DNA from: Anomaloglossus baeobatrachus
Lineage: Eukaryota; Chordata; Amphibia; Anura; Aromobatidae
Length of the DNA: 64,000 bases
Assembly (NCBI RefSeq): GCF_048569485.1
Contig: NC_134353.1
Location: 705,032,841-705,096,840, forward strand
Direction: 5' to 3'
Shown piece by piece: positions 1 to 12,213 of the stretch. Under the pieces are notes generated by a model. It saw nothing but the letters and a program-made list of their open reading frames with translations. It did not search any database and had not been told where the DNA came from. Every line of letters starts with the position of its first letter. Position 1 is the first letter of the stretch. A program made the position numbers and the translations under genes.

Positions 1-440
1 CCTTCTAGTGCCAACAGTCCTCCAAGACTATATCCATCACACCCCTGGCCAATGTCCCTGCTACCGGTCCCCGACTCCTCTGGACCCGAATCACCGCTTG
101 CAACCCAATCAGTGTCCCTAGCTCCCCAGGAGCTCACTCTCCCAGGTCCTCTCTCTTTGGAGCCTACTTCCTTCTCTTTTGTCTCCCTCTCACAGTCTGC
201 TCAGTTCCCCCCAAGTACCTGGCCCATTTCTAGTTAGTCCAACCCCCCTGGTGTGTCTGCAGTCACTGATGTGAGGTGATTGGGTTTTGTGGTGCAGATG
301 GGAGTGACATTGGTTTCTTGGGTACCTGGAACCATGGGGGGGTGAGCCCTGCACCCTGGGTAAGGATGCAGTACCCTATGGCACCCTGATGTATTCAGGG
401 GCGCCACACTGCACTCTCTACTGTTAAGGGCTAGGGGCAT
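1..440. other. Unassigned intergenic DNA
   Basis: Pyrimidine-rich sequence at the left edge of the window. I see no conserved reading frame, terminal repeat or tandem structure. The short open frames have no recognisable domain. Confidence 0.4.
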
Positions 441-620
441 ATTACCCTGTGTACAGTGTGTTGCACTGAATACTGGGCGACATATTGCCCTGTGTACTGT
501 GTGTTGCACTGTATACTGGGCAACATATTGCCCTGTGTACTGTGTGTTGCGCTGTATACTGCGGGACATATTGCCCTGTGTACTGTGTATTGCGCTGTAT
601 ACTGGGGAACATATTGGCCT
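441..620. repeat. 43-bp minisatellite, about 4 copies
   Basis: The string CCCTGTGTAC recurs at 445, 488, 531 and 574, a strict 43-bp spacing, with a decayed start of a fifth copy near 617. Each unit holds a TATACTGGG block and an ACATATTG block. The local open frames on both strands are products of the repeat. Confidence 0.85.
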
Positions 621-998
621 GAACTGGCGGACATACCGCCGGTGCTGACGCACAGGGGCCCCGAGCGGGAGGGGGCCCCTAGGGCATGATAACATATGGG
701 GATTTCCTTTGCCCGCGGTAGCTTGAACACTAACAGAAGAAGCAGGGGCCCGATCAGCTGAACGCATATGGTTATGCTGAGCTGACATAGGCCCCTTCCT
801 CACCTGTTAGAGGCATGCAGGAGGGAGAATTCATGTCTGCAGAAGCTGCTGGCTGCACGGAGGATGACGTAATTTCTCACAGCCCAGAGGAGGCTCCACC
901 CACCAGCTCCGTCTCCAGCAGAGCATGCAAACATGGCTCCTTGCCTCCCTCAACCCTGAGCTACTCTCCCCCTCTTCCACTAGAATATATCAGCCACC

Positions 999-1194
999 GG
1001 ACCAGTAAACAACAAAAAAGGGGGGAGCCAGCAGTGCTTGAGAATGGCATGCAAACAATTAAAGTGAAAATTCACATATTATTCCAACTGTACTATAATG
1101 CAAAAATGAGATTTTTAACAAATAATTGATCAATATTTGAGCCACCCCTGCCACGTCACGGCAAAGCTCCCCCCTTTTTGTTGTTTACTGGTCC
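999..1194. mobile_element. Small palindromic MITE-like element
   Basis: GGACCAGTAAACAACAAAAA at 999 is repeated inverted at the other end (arms about 999-1028 and 1166-1194, one length difference in an A/T run) around an A/T-rich loop of about 137 bp. There is no coding capacity. No convincing target duplication was found, so the superfamily is unknown. Sequence on either side (620-998 and 1195-1584) shows no gene. Confidence 0.65.
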
Positions 1195-1834
1195 AGTAGC
1201 TGACTCCCACCATGCCGTGCACGCCTAGTTTGTTTTGAAAATTCCTTCTGCTTCTATCAAAACTATATATTGGTGGGTGGCTGTTCACATTCAACCATCG
1301 CCCCCTTGTCCACAGGCTTTGTTAATTAAGCATCTTATACTTGTACCTGTTCCGCCTTCATTCATGGACCCTGGTCTGGCACTGTCACTGCCCACGGCTT
1401 ATGAGTATCAGCTGTCAGGTTCTCTTTAAAGGAGTTGTGTGAAATGATACCTGTACTGTAAAGAAACTGTCTGTCAAAATGATCTAATGGGGGTTACATT
1501 TTGTAAAACTAACAGAATAATTATTCACACCTGCTGTCACCCTCCTGGATCCAGCACCGATTGTCCTGTGGTCTGTGCCAGCATTAAGGCTAGGTTCACA
1601 CACTGCGTTTTTTTGACGCTGCGTTTTTGTGTTTTTTTGCGGCAAAAAAGCGCACAAAAACGCACGCGTTTAGCCGCGATTTGGTGCGGTTTTTTGCTGC
1701 GTTTTGCTGCGTTTTTGCTCACTGCGTCTTTATGCGTTTTTTTATCAGTGAACAATGCCATTAAAGATTGTTGAAAAAAAAAAAAAAAAAAAGGTCTGAT
1801 GTCATTTCCTTCTTCAATATGTTCTTCATTCTCC

Positions 1835-2036
1835 ACTAGTGTATGCAATAGAGCAGACAGCTGCAGAACTACAAGGCTCAGCATGCTCCATACAGGACTG
1901 TATGCTGGAGGGAGAGGCAGAGGGAGCAGAACTACAAGGCTCAGCATACTCCATCCAATAGTGTATGCAGGAGAGCAGACAGCAGCTGCAGAACTACAAG
2001 GCTCAGCATCCTCCATCCAGGACTGTATGCAGGAGT
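1835..2036. repeat. About 62-bp tandem repeat, 3 copies
   Basis: GAACTACAAGGCTCAGCAT recurs near 1866, 1929 and 1991, with TGTATGCAGGAG or a close variant between copies. It lies inside the Harbinger-like element. Confidence 0.7.
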
Positions 2037-2219
2037 TTTTTGCCCCCCAAAAAAATGACGTGGGCTTCGCCATATTTTTGTATGCTAGCCGGGTACAGCA
2101 GGCAGGTACAGGCTGCCCCCAACCCCAGCTGCCTATTTGTACCCGGCTGGGAACCAAAAATATAGGGAAGCCCTTTTTTTTTTAATTATTTCATGAATTT
2201 CATGAAATAATTTAAAAAA

Positions 2220-2700
2220 AAAATGACGTGAGCTTCGCCCAATTTTTGAGTCCAGCCGGGTACAACTAGGCAGCTGGGGATTGGAATCCACAGTGCAGGG
2301 TGCCCATGCTTTCTGGGCACCCCCGCTGTGAATTGCAGTCCCGCAGCCACCCCAGAAAATGGCGCTTTCATAGAAGCGCCATCTTCTGGCGCTGTATCCA
2401 ACTCTTCCAGCTGCCCTGATGCCGGGTGGCTCGCTGGGTAATAATGGGGTTAGGGATAGCTGTATAGCTGGCCCTAAGCCCGAAATTCATGGTGTCACGC
2501 CAATATTAGACATGGCCACCATGAATCTAGTAAAGATAAAAAAAACCACAACACACAGAAAAATATTTTTATTAGAAATAAAACACAACACAATTAGTGA
2601 CTCCATCTTTATTGAAATAAAGAACCCCCCCCCCTCCGCAGTAATCCTGGGTCAAGGGTCCCGCGCCATCCAATCCGGATCCAATATCATGTGATCGGTT
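2220..2700 (+). repeat. Recurrent internal module, divergent copy
   Basis: Ordered landmarks are shared with the copies near 3985, 6420, 15610, 29525 and 61900: CCAGCCGGGTA, a CAGCCnCCCCAGAA block followed by a short palindrome over GGCGC, a GGGTAATAATGGGGTTA block, then TTTATT and GAAATAAA boxes and a GTAATCC box. This copy is the most divergent. It carries no open frame of note and is seen here between Harbinger-like ends. Confidence 0.5.
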
Positions 2701-3984
2701 TGCTGGAAGGCAGAGCGATCAGATGATGTGTCAGGTTCTAGGGGCTGAAGCATATCACACATCAGCTGATTGTATAAAAGCCGTTTATACAATCAGCAGA
2801 TGCATCGGTGCAAAAAAAAAAAAAATATATACTCACTTATGTGCTGATTACCGGCAGCTCCTGGAGCGATGGGGCGGGAGTCTGATCCTGTCCGATCGCT
2901 GCAGCAGCTGCCGGTAATCAGGGATGAAGTCTCCTCACGCATCCGCTGATAGCTTAAACCGGCCGGGCGCCCGCGTCACCGCGATACTTACGATCACCTG
3001 ATGCGTCAGGTGACTGCATCAGGTGATCCATCACCAGGTTCTGCATCCATCGGAGGTGTCCCAGCCGTCTGCACACAGCCGGAGCGGCGATACCGTGAGA
3101 GGAGATGGGAGCGGGCATGGCACCGGGACCCTGCAGACAGGTGAGTATAACTTTTTTTTTTTTATTACTACTGTTAACTTTTGTTTTCGCAGCCGCTTCC
3201 ACCTCCCGCCCAGACATGGAGCCGCACAGCAGCATACATGCACAGGACGGGAGGTGGACGCGGCGGTGACGGTACCGGGAGGATTCACGCTTCTGTGTTT
3301 ACTGACAGAAGGAATCCTCTTCCTGTACATGTCACTTTACTACCCACCTCCTGCGTTTATAGCTGCGTTTTTGGTCTTAGAAACGCACCAAAACGCACCA
3401 AAACGCAGCTATTTGCGTTTCTCATTGCGTCTTTCAACATCCCATTGCACTCAATGGATGAAAAGCGCAGTGAAAAACGCGGGAATAATTGACATGCTGC
3501 GTTTTTGTGGCACCACAAAAACGCAGCTGGAAAAAAATGCTGTGTGAAGACATCAAAAATGAAAACTCATAGACTTTGCTGGGGAAGCAAAGTCATGCAG
3601 TTTTCTGAGCAAAAACGCACCCGAAAACTGCGCAAAAACGCCGCGAAAAACGCACTGTGTGAACTTACCCTAAGTATGTGACCATTCTACCAGACACAGA
3701 CCTGCTGTAGTTTGTGTTTGGCTGCAGCGGTTAGGTGACTTGAACTGCAACTACGTTTTGTATGAATTTTTACTAAATATTAAAATGTACTCTTTAACAA
3801 GCACAGAAAAAATTAAAAGAGGGACAACATAGTGCAACCCTCATCACTCATCACTCAACCCTTATCACTCAACCCTCATCACTCAGGTTATTTGCGGTCA
3901 CAGGTGGGAACCTCAGCGTCATCGCTCATCCTGGCTCAGTCTCTGCAGTCACAGCAGGCAGTCATGCAGAGCTTAATCACTGTG

Positions 3985-4440
3985 GGAACTCATGTGGATT
4001 ACGTTGGCCCTTCAGGGGTATTTATGGGGTTAATAAAGATGTGAAAGAGGGTGTTTTTTGTATTTTATTCCAAATAAAGCATTTTTCTGTGTTTGTGTTT
4101 ATTTATTTTCATTTACAGATTAATGATAGGGTGAGCGCCTGGCTGGAGGCTGGAGCCTGTAGCCGTATGCTGTATCTGTGCTGGGTATCATAATATGGGT
4201 GGACCCTACGCCAATTGTTTTATTTATTTATTTACTTATTTATTTTTATACCATGATACTGACCCGGAGCCAGCGCGTGTGAGGGGTTGCAGTCAAATGC
4301 TGTCACACAGGCTGGGTTCATGTCTAACTGCAAGCTATCACAGATGCCACGATAGCCGGTGGGCGGGGAAAGCAGTGCATATGTGGCTAGCGATAATGAG
4401 GGGCACAGGAAGTGAATGCACGACCTGGAAGCAGTTTGCC
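3985..4440 (-). repeat. Recurrent internal module, inverted degenerate copy
   Basis: Read on the minus strand this follows the same order as the copy at 61900-62520. On the plus strand it shows TGGATTACG at the start, then a CAAATAAAG box, GTGTTTATTTATTTTC, and CAGATTAATGATAGG. The terminal repeats of the host element were not identified. Confidence 0.5.
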
Positions 4441-4449
4441 GCCATGGCG

Positions 4450-5600
4450 GAGCCTCGGTAAGTATGAAGCACTTGCTTCATTCTTATTTCCTTTATTTTT
4501 CCTTTATTTTGTGGGAGTGAGGGAGCAATTATGTGAGGAGACAGTATGGTTAGCAGGAGGATGTGAGGGCAGACAGTACAAGGGAAGTGGTTAAGGAGCC
4601 TTTTGATGGGAATAGTGTGAGGAGACAGTTTGGAGAGAAAAGTGTAAGAGGGCACAGAATAGAAATTGGGAAATGTGTTTGAGGGGCGGCAGCCGGTATA
4701 TAGCGGGAATAGCATGGAGGACAGTTTAAGGACACAGTCAGGTGGGAACAGTATGCTGAGGAGGGAGGAGTGTGATAAGTGGGCACAGTATACAGACTGG
4801 TCAATATAGGGGGGACACAATGTGAGAGGGCAATGTGAAGAGGAGGCTCAGTATGGAAAGGAGAGTGCAATGTGGAGGGCATGTACCATAGGAGGTATAG
4901 TGTATGGGTTATATTTTGGGTGGGGAACATAGTGACGGGCAATATTTTATTCTGGAGCACAGTGTAGGGCTGATATTTTTATTCAAAAGCATTGTAATCA
5001 TTCTGATATTTTAAGGGCATTGCGTTGGGATGTGCTGCAAAAGACCAGAGAAGATAGAAGTCTGCAGAGGCGAGCTGTGGATGTGAATAATATTTCCTAC
5101 ACATTTACTATACATCAGCACCATTTTGGAAACATATTCTTAGTTAGGTAGTTAGAAGGGTTAAGTTTATCAGTATTTTCTCATTTTCCCAACATGTACA
5201 TAACCATTTTTTTAGGGACCACATCACATTTGAAGTCACTTTGAGAAGCCTAGGTGACATAAAATACCCAAACGTGACACTATTCTGAAAACTGCACCCC
5301 TCATACTGCTCAAAACCATATCCAAGAAGTATATTAATCTTTCAGCTACTTCACAGGAATTAATGCAAAGTGGAATGGAAAAAAAATTACAATTTTACCT
5401 AAAAATGTTGCTTTAGCCCCAATGTATTCACTTTTACAAGAAATAGCACAACAAAATTAGTTATCCAGTTCATTTTGAGCGTGCTGATACCCCACATGTG
5501 GTAAGAAACCTGTTTAGACAAATGGCCGACCATATTTGAATTTTGCAACACAAATTTGGCTGAAATAGATTGTGGCCACCATGTCATATTTGCAGGGTTT
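4450..5600. other. Decayed dispersed repeats, no gene
   Basis: The part from 4480 to 4960 is a degenerate series of GTGTGAGGAGACAGT-like phrases that resembles, in inverse, the sequence at 9080-9290. The part from 5100 to 5600 (for example GGGACCACATCACATTTGAA near 5216) resembles a dispersed repeat that I associate with frog genomes, from memory and without a search. No coding potential was recognised. Confidence 0.4.
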
Positions 5601-6117
5601 TAAGCAGGGGCGTAACAACTGCAGTTGCAGAGGTCGCCAACGCAACCGGACCCAGCAGGTTTTGGGGGCCCGGCGCCCGCTCCGTAGAGAAACAGCTGGC
5701 TCCTCTTAGTGAGAGAAGAGCTGCGCTGTTCCTTTTAGTTTCAATCAGTAGCATAGCTACCTCGATGGGGCAGAGGATCCGGCCTCCCCGTGCCCCGTGC
5801 TCAGAGAGGTCCCACACGGAGCTGCGCTACTGTTAACTATATCGGAGTGTGCAGCACACCGATATAGTTAACTTCTGCGTTAGTGCCGGGAGACAAGATC
5901 TCCCTGCACTGCTGCTGATGACAGTGCATGCGCAGGACATCAGAGTCCCAGCGTGGCGACGTTATTGCAAAGCAGCGGGACTCTTGTGCGCTATGAATCT
6001 CTATGAAGATTATGCAGGAGCCGTGCACACGTGGCGTATTAGAGCGCAGCTCTTCGGCTGCTGCCCGAAGCGCGCGTTCTAAGAAGTGACATATCACTTC
6101 TTTTGTGCGTATTGGTT

Positions 6118-6205
6118 GTAATGTCGGTCTCTCTCTCTGTCTGTCTGTTGGTCTCTGTGTCTCCCTGTCGGTCTCTCTCTCTCTCTGTCGGTCTATCCCT
6201 CTCCA
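6118..6205. repeat. CT-rich microsatellite
   Basis: A run of TCTCTCTCTGTCTGTCTGT-type sequence, low complexity. Confidence 0.8.
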
Positions 6206-6419
6206 CCCTCTCTCATACTCACCGATCAGCTGCACGGCTGTCACACTGCTCCGGCGGCTTCTCTTGCTTTTGAAAATGCCGGCCGCCCATTATTCAATCT
6301 CGTATTCCCTGCTTCCCCCGCCCACCGGCGCCTATGATTGGTTGCAGTCAGACACGCCCCCATGCTGAGTGACAGCTGTCTCACTGCAACCAATCCCAGT
6401 CGCCGGTGGGCGGGTCTAT

Positions 6420-6975
6420 GTAGTGCAGTAAAATAAATAAATAAATAATTAAAAAAAAAATCGTCGTGCGGTCCCCCCCAATTTTGATACCAGCCAGGGT
6501 AAAGCCACACGGCTGAAGGCTGGTATTCTCAGGATGGGGAGCCTCACGTTATGGGGCGCCCCCGATCCTAAAAATATCAGCCAGCAGCCGCCCGGAATTG
6601 CCGCATGGATTAGATGCGACAGTCCGGGACTGTACCCGGCTCATCCAGAATTGCCCTGGTGCGGTGGCAATCTGGGTAATAAAAAGTTAATGGCAGCAGC
6701 CCATAGCTGCCACTAAGTCCTAGTTAATCATTGCAGGAGTCTATGAGACACCCCCAATAATTAACCTGGTGAAAGTAAATAAACACATACACCCGAAAAA
6801 TCCTTTATTTGAAATAAAAGACAAAAACCACCCTCTTTCACCACTTTATTAAAATCCCCAAACACACCTCCAGGTCCGGCGTAATCCACGAGGTCCCGCG
6901 AAACATCCAGCTCTGCTACATGAAGCTGACAGGAGCGGCCGTACAAGAACGCCGCTCCTGTCCGCTCCATGCAGA
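6420..6975 (+). repeat. Recurrent internal module, copy
   Basis: Clear copy with an AAATAAATAAATAATTAAAA leader, CCAGCCAGGGTAAAGCC, GCAGCCGCCCGGAATTGCCG, CCCTGGTGCGGTGGCAA, then CCTTTATTTGAAATAAAAG near 6800 and CAGGTCCGGCGTAATCC near 6871. It is very close to the copy at 61900-62520. No open frame is conserved between the two. Confidence 0.65.
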
Positions 6976-7039
6976 AACTGAAGTGAGTCGCGCTGTCAGC
7001 GGGGACGTCACTGAGGTAATGCCGGTGTGTGTGCAGTGA

Positions 7040-7730
7040 TGATGAGGGCTGTAGTGTCGGAATGTGTGCGGGGATGTCGGGTTGTGTGCGGGGATGTCGG
7101 CGGTAATGTTAGGATGTGTGCGGGGATGTCGGAGGTAATGTCGGGATGTGTGCCGGAATGTCGGGACGTGTGTGGGGATGTCAGCGGTAATGTCGGGATG
7201 TGTGCGGGAATGTCGGGATGTGTGCGGGGATGTCGGGATGTGTGCGGCGATGTCGGGATGTGTGCGGGGATGTAGGCGGTAATGTCAGGATGTGTGCGGT
7301 AATGTCGGGATGTGTGTGGGGATAACATCGGTAATGTCGGGATGTGTACGGAGATGTCGGGATGTGTGCGGGGATGTCGGGATGTGTGCGGGGATGTCGG
7401 AGGTAATGTCGGATGTGTGCGGGAATGTCAGGATGTGTGCGGGAATGTCAGGATGTGTGCGGGGATGTCAGGATGTGTGCGGGGATGTCGGGATGTGTGC
7501 GGGGATGTCGGAGGTAATGTCGGGATGTGTGCGGGAATGTCAGGATGTGTGCGGGGATGTCGGGATGTGTGCGGGGATGTCGGAGGTTATGTCGGGATGT
7601 GTGCGGGGATGTGTGCGGGAATGTCAGGATGTGTGTGGGGATGTCGGCGGTAATGTCGGGATGTGTGTAGGGATTTCAGGATGTGTGTGGGGATGTCGGT
7701 GGTAATGTCGGAATGTGTGCGGGGACGTCT
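7040..7730. repeat. 20-bp G-rich minisatellite
   Basis: Units of the form GATGTGTGCGGGGATGTCGG are tandemly repeated, with occasional insertions of AGGTAATGTCGG. One strand is strongly G-rich. Open frames on both strands here encode only simple repeats and are not genes. Confidence 0.9.
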
Positions 7731-8099
7731 CTCAGGTTACCCGCGGCCACAGGTCTCGGGTGGAGGACTCGAGCTGGCCGCGGGTAACCTGAGTGATGGC
7801 ACCGGTGATCGCGTGGCTCACTGCAGTCACTCAGATTTGCGGTCACAGGTGAGTCCTTCACGTGTGTCCGCAAATCAAGCCGAGGCACACGGACAGAGCC
7901 ACGCGATCACAATGAAGTCGGGTGAAGTTCACCCGAGTTCATTCTGATCGCGCGGCTGTCTCCCGCAGCCAGCCATGTGCTCTTTTTGACACTCCGGTCC
8001 CAGTCGGCTCTGCTGCAAGTCTATGGGGATGCAGCAGAGCCGAGTGGGACCGCACTGTCAAAAATGTGCGCTCTGGATGCTTTTCCCATGGCAGAGCAA

Positions 8100-8250
8100 G
8101 CATCCAGAATGCATGAATTCTGCAGGAATGTGCGCACGTTGCGTTCTGCCGAATGCGTCTCAGAACGCAGCTTTTCGGCTGCGTTCTGAGACGCACATGC
8201 AGTGACTATTTTACGCTGCGTAATAGAACGCAACGTGCGCACATAGCCTT
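8100..8250. repeat. CpG-rich hairpin at the end of a mobile element
   Basis: GAGACGCATTCGG-type and TGCGTTCTGAGACGCA arms pair around TTTTC. Outer arms CGCACGTTGCGTTCT and AGAACGCAACGTGCGC pair as well. The right edge ends in GCACATAGCC followed by TTA, which looks like the terminus of a TTA-flanked MITE. The matching left terminus was not found. Confidence 0.45.
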
Positions 8251-8259
8251 ACTCACATT

Positions 8260-9304
8260 TTTTTTATTGATCCCAATGTTAAGACAGTCAAGAAATACAG
8301 AATACAGAGTAAAAATACAGAAAGGGAAAGTTTTCACTGGCAGCAATGGTTGCTAAAAATAACTGCGCTCTATATTGTATTATCTACGGAGTAGTACATA
8401 ACAGCTGATGTCTGTACACAGTATACCATATACAGTATCAGAGGTGGATCTAGGTTTTCCTGCCCAAGGGGGAAGAGTCCAGTTTGGCGCCCCCTCCTAT
8501 ACATGGCTTCTGGCGTTAGAGAAGTCATCATGTGACCGCTCATACGCCATTTTCACACTTATCCACGTGCCAATGAGCTGCTCTTCCTAATTCTCTCAAT
8601 ATTTAGTGACATACTACAGCCTATAAAGAGAAGCAGGAAGAGAAACTAATTGTAACTGGAAGTATGAAAATGACCGGCAAGTGGTCATGTGACCACTTCT
8701 GGAATTGGCAAGCAGAGCTGAATCCTTACATTGAGTATATTGAGTATGTCCTTAACAATTGTAAGAAAATGCTGAAAGTTGTTATCAGTATTTATCAGAC
8801 TTTGCACCATACAGGAACCACAGTCCTGATGAGAATGATTGAGTATCACAAACATACATTTACATTCAGGTACCTTCTAGGTGACATCTTCTCTGATTGG
8901 AGTAATCTTATTCTTTCTTCTCCATCTTGTCCAGACGTCATGATGACTTTTCACATCCACAGCTCATCTCTGCAGAAGACCCAGGAAATCTCGACATTAT
9001 GCCCTTAAAAACAGCACAATGATTATAATGCTCCTAAATAAAAATATATGACCTACGCTGTGCGCCTGAATAAATAATTGCTCCTCACTGTGCTCCCTGC
9101 ACAGAATGACCCACACAATGTTCCTCTTATGGTACATGGCCTCTTTTTTCAGTACTGGGCCCACTCTTCACACTGTCCTCTACATTGTGTCCCGACTATG
9201 CTTCCAAATGTCTATACTGTGCCCCCTCCTCACACTCCCCCTCTTAAGCTGTACCCTCACAATGTCCCCATGCAATCCCCTCTCTATACTGCCCTTAGGC
9301 CTAA
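8260..9304. other. Unassigned intergenic DNA with repeat traces
   Basis: No gene recognised. The part near 8440-8510 (GGATCTAGGTTTTCCTGCCC) looks like the edge of a dispersed repeat. The part from 9080 to 9300 resembles 4810-4960 read in inverse. Confidence 0.35.
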
Positions 9305-9743
9305 GGGTGGCTTTGCACGTTGCGACATCGCAAGCCGATGCTGCGATGTCGTACGCGATAGTCCCCGCCCCCGTCGCAGGTACGATATCGTGTGATAGCT
9401 GGCGTAGCGAAAATTATCGCTACGCCAGCTTCACATGCACTCACCTGCCCTGCAACCATCGCTCTGGCCGGCGACCCGCCTCCTTCCTAAGGGAGTACCA
9501 CGCGTGCAGAGCGAGAATCGCAATAGCCGGCTACAGAGGAGAGAGGGAGAGAAATCCCTCCCTCCCTTCCACAGCACCTGCCCGCCCCTTCTGAGAGCCG
9601 GTCCGCCCCCCGCAGCTGAGGTCCGTTTGCATGATCGGACCGCAGTCACAGGGATACTAGCATGACACTCGGCTCCTGCTGTGCTGCCAGCGCGAGCCAA
9701 GTGTCATGCGAGCATCGCAGTAGTGCCCCGTGTGGCCCCAGCC
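9305..9743. mobile_element. MITE with TAA target duplication
   Basis: Left end GGGTGGCTTTGCACGTTGCG; right end read inverted GGCTGGGGCCACACGGGGCA. TAA flanks both ends (9302-9304, 9744-9746). The interior is CpG-rich and palindromic, with no coding capacity. It is inserted in a low-complexity tandem region. Confidence 0.65.
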
Positions 9744-9759
9744 TAAGTACCAAAATCAC

Positions 9760-10575
9760 TATACTGCACCTCAGTCTCACATTGCCCCTTCTCAGCATAC
9801 TGTGCCCTCCATAGTGTGCCCTCACACTAGCCACCATGCTGCCCCTTCTCTATACTGCCTACCTCCTACACTATCCAGTCACTTTACTGCACCTCCATCT
9901 CACATTTCCCCTCCTCAGCATACTGTGCCTCCATACTGTGCCCTCACACTGGCCACTATGCTGCCCCTTCCCTATACTAGCTACCTCCTTCACTATCCTG
10001 TCACGATACTGTACCTCCATTTCACATTCCCCATCCTGAGCATTCTGTGCTTACATACTGTGCCCTCACACTGGCCACCATGCTGCCCCTTCTTTATACT
10101 GCCTACCTCCTTCACTATCCAGTCACTATACTGCACCTCAGTTTCACATTCCCCCTCCTCAGCATACTGTGCCCTCCATACTGTGCCCTCACACTTGCCA
10201 CTATGCTGCCCCTTCTTTATACTGCCTATCTCCTTCACTACCCATACTGTACATCCATCTCACATTCCCCATCCTGAGCATACTGTGCCCTCCATACTGT
10301 GCCCTCACACTGGCCACCATGCTGCCCCTTCTTTATACTGCCTACCTCCTTCACTATCCAGTCACTATACTGCACCTCAGTCTCACTTTCCCCCTCCTCA
10401 ACATACTGTGCCCTCACACTAGCCACCATGCTGCCCCTTCTCTATACTGTCTACCTCCTTCACTATCCAGTCACTATACTGTACCTCAGTCTCACATTCC
10501 CCCTCAGCATACTGGGCCCTCCATACTGTGCCCTCACACTGGCCACCATGCTGCCATTTCTCTATACTGCTTATC
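9760..10575. repeat. About 120-bp tandem repeat, about 7 copies
   Basis: The phrase CCACCATGCTGCCCCTTCT or a close variant returns near 9836, 9958, 10080, 10203, 10318, 10430 and 10549. Units contain TATACTGC, CTACCTCC and CTCACATTCCCC. The 230-residue and similar open frames reading through it are simple repeat translations. Confidence 0.8.
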
Positions 10576-11594
10576 CCCTCCACACTACCCAGTCTCTATA
10601 CTATGTCCCCTCACACGTTTCTCCACCAATACTGCTCCCTCACACTTTTCTTTCCCAATACTGTCCACTTACAATATTCTCCCCCAATACTGCTGCCTCA
10701 CACTTTCCAATGGTGCCCCCTGATTGCTGTGCAGGGGCAAATGTGCCCCCCAAAGGTACGCCCCTGTACAGTGTACAGGAAAATACATGACTGGTACACA
10801 ATATACTGTGATACAGATACCAGATGTTATACAATATACACATTATTATATACCATGTGATGTGTTTTACACAGTATATCACACTGGATGTGGTATACCA
10901 TGTACAGAGATATACAATGCCCTGCACTGATCACACCTGGACCTACAGGACCTCACATATTCTATATTTAATATGGGCCATATAGTATAATGTGTGCTGT
11001 CCTGCAGGCTCAGATGTGATCAGTGCAGGATTCTGTGTAGTGAGGTCTGTGCTCTCTGCTGGAGCTCAGTGGAAGTTATTGCAGGGGAGGGATGAGGCTG
11101 GAGCCGATGACCCAGCACTGACAGCCCAACATGATCTGCAGCAGTTCACACTCCTTCAATAACTCACACTGATCCCCAGCAGAGTGGCCGCTGAGCTAAC
11201 ATTATGGCGTCCTGCTGCCTCCTCACTGCAGCCTCCTGCCCGGCACCATGATGGATCACCTCATACTTACCGTGATCCACTGAGGCCTCTGCTCCGCTCC
11301 TCCCACAAGCTCCTCTACGGCAGGAAGAAGCAGCATCAGGTGCGCGGTGACATCATCCTTACAGACGCAGCTCACACAGCGTGCAGTGGGCGTGTCTGCA
11401 GCACAGTGATGGCCCCGTATTGAAATACTTTAAAGGTACAGTGCGGTCCTGAACCACTGCCAGGGGACCGGCGTTAATAAAATGGCGGCCACAAAGATGG
11501 TGGTGGGGGCCCCCTCAGAAGCTCTTGTGGTGGGGGCCCCGGGGCTGGAGTCCCGCCTATAATCCTGTCCTGCACGCAGATCACAAGAGTTTTA
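10576..11594. other. Intergenic DNA, CpG-richer patch, no gene recognised
   Basis: Near 10735-10770 lies a short inverted-repeat end (AGGGGCAAATGTGCCCCCCA and GTACGCCCCTGTAC). The part from 11180 to 11560 is richer in CpG and includes AAAATGGCGGCC at 11479-11490, which resembles a YY1 site. Without a downstream exon I cannot call a promoter. Confidence 0.35.
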
Positions 11595-11966
11595 AGGGGG
11601 CTTTACACGCTGCGATATCGGTAACGATATATCGTCGGGGTCACGTCGTTAGTGACACACATCCGGCGCCGTTACCGACATCGCAGCGTGTGACACCAAT
11701 GAGCGACGATCAACGAGCACAAAAACGTGAAAAATTGTTGCTCGTTGACACGTCGCTCATTTCCTTAATATCGTTGCTGCTGCCGGTACGATGTTGTTCG
11801 TCGTCCCTGCGGCAGCACACATCGCTATGTGTGACACCGCAGGAGCGACGAACATCTCCTTACCTGCCTCCACCGGCAGACATATCGTGCCACCAACGGG
11901 GGCGGGTGCTATCGTTTGCGACATCGCTAGCAATCGCTAGCGATATCGCAACGTGTAAAGCACCCT
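11595..11966. mobile_element. MITE with TTA target duplication
   Basis: Left end AGGGGGCTTTACACGCTGCG; right end read inverted AGGGTGCTTTACACGTTGCG. TTA flanks both ends (11592-11594, 11967-11969). The interior is CpG-rich with GCGATATCG palindromes. Related in its ends to the elements at 24058 and 59098. Confidence 0.7.
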
Positions 11967-12213
11967 TTACTGTTTTTCCTTAGAAGCAAATTTCCAAAGT
12001 GTTGTAAATGTGAAGTAATTCTTAATAACAAAAACTCCTCAGTGTCAAAGTGATAAAATGTATCCCCTTCAATTACAGTAGAACAGTGGACACATTGTAG
12101 GCCGGGAAATGTTCACCTTTTTATGTAGATAAAAATTGTTAATATTTCTGCGGCTCTCACGGCTCAGAACATAGTTATATGGTTAATGAGAAATATGGCT
12201 CATCACATGTTAA

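Larger units (their letters stand above)
1588..3670. mobile_element. Non-autonomous DNA transposon, Harbinger-like ends
   Basis: Terminal inverted repeats start GGCTAGGTTCACACACTGCG on the left. The right end, read inverted, is GGGTAAGTTCACACAGTGCG. Both sides are flanked by TAA (1585-1587 and 3671-3673). A 3-bp TWA duplication with ends rich in G is typical of PIF/Harbinger elements. No transposase frame is present. The interior holds A runs, a short tandem repeat and a copy of the recurrent module described at 2220-2700. The subterminal regions are rich in TGCGTTTTT and its complement. Confidence 0.6.

Noticed and set aside
7027-7705. Cysteine-rich repeat protein frames
   Set aside because: Products of the 20-bp G-rich minisatellite; overlapping frames on both strands read equally well.
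11184-11560. Possible CpG-island promoter with a YY1-like site
   Set aside because: No exon or conserved frame follows, and the region is surrounded by repeats; evidence is too weak.
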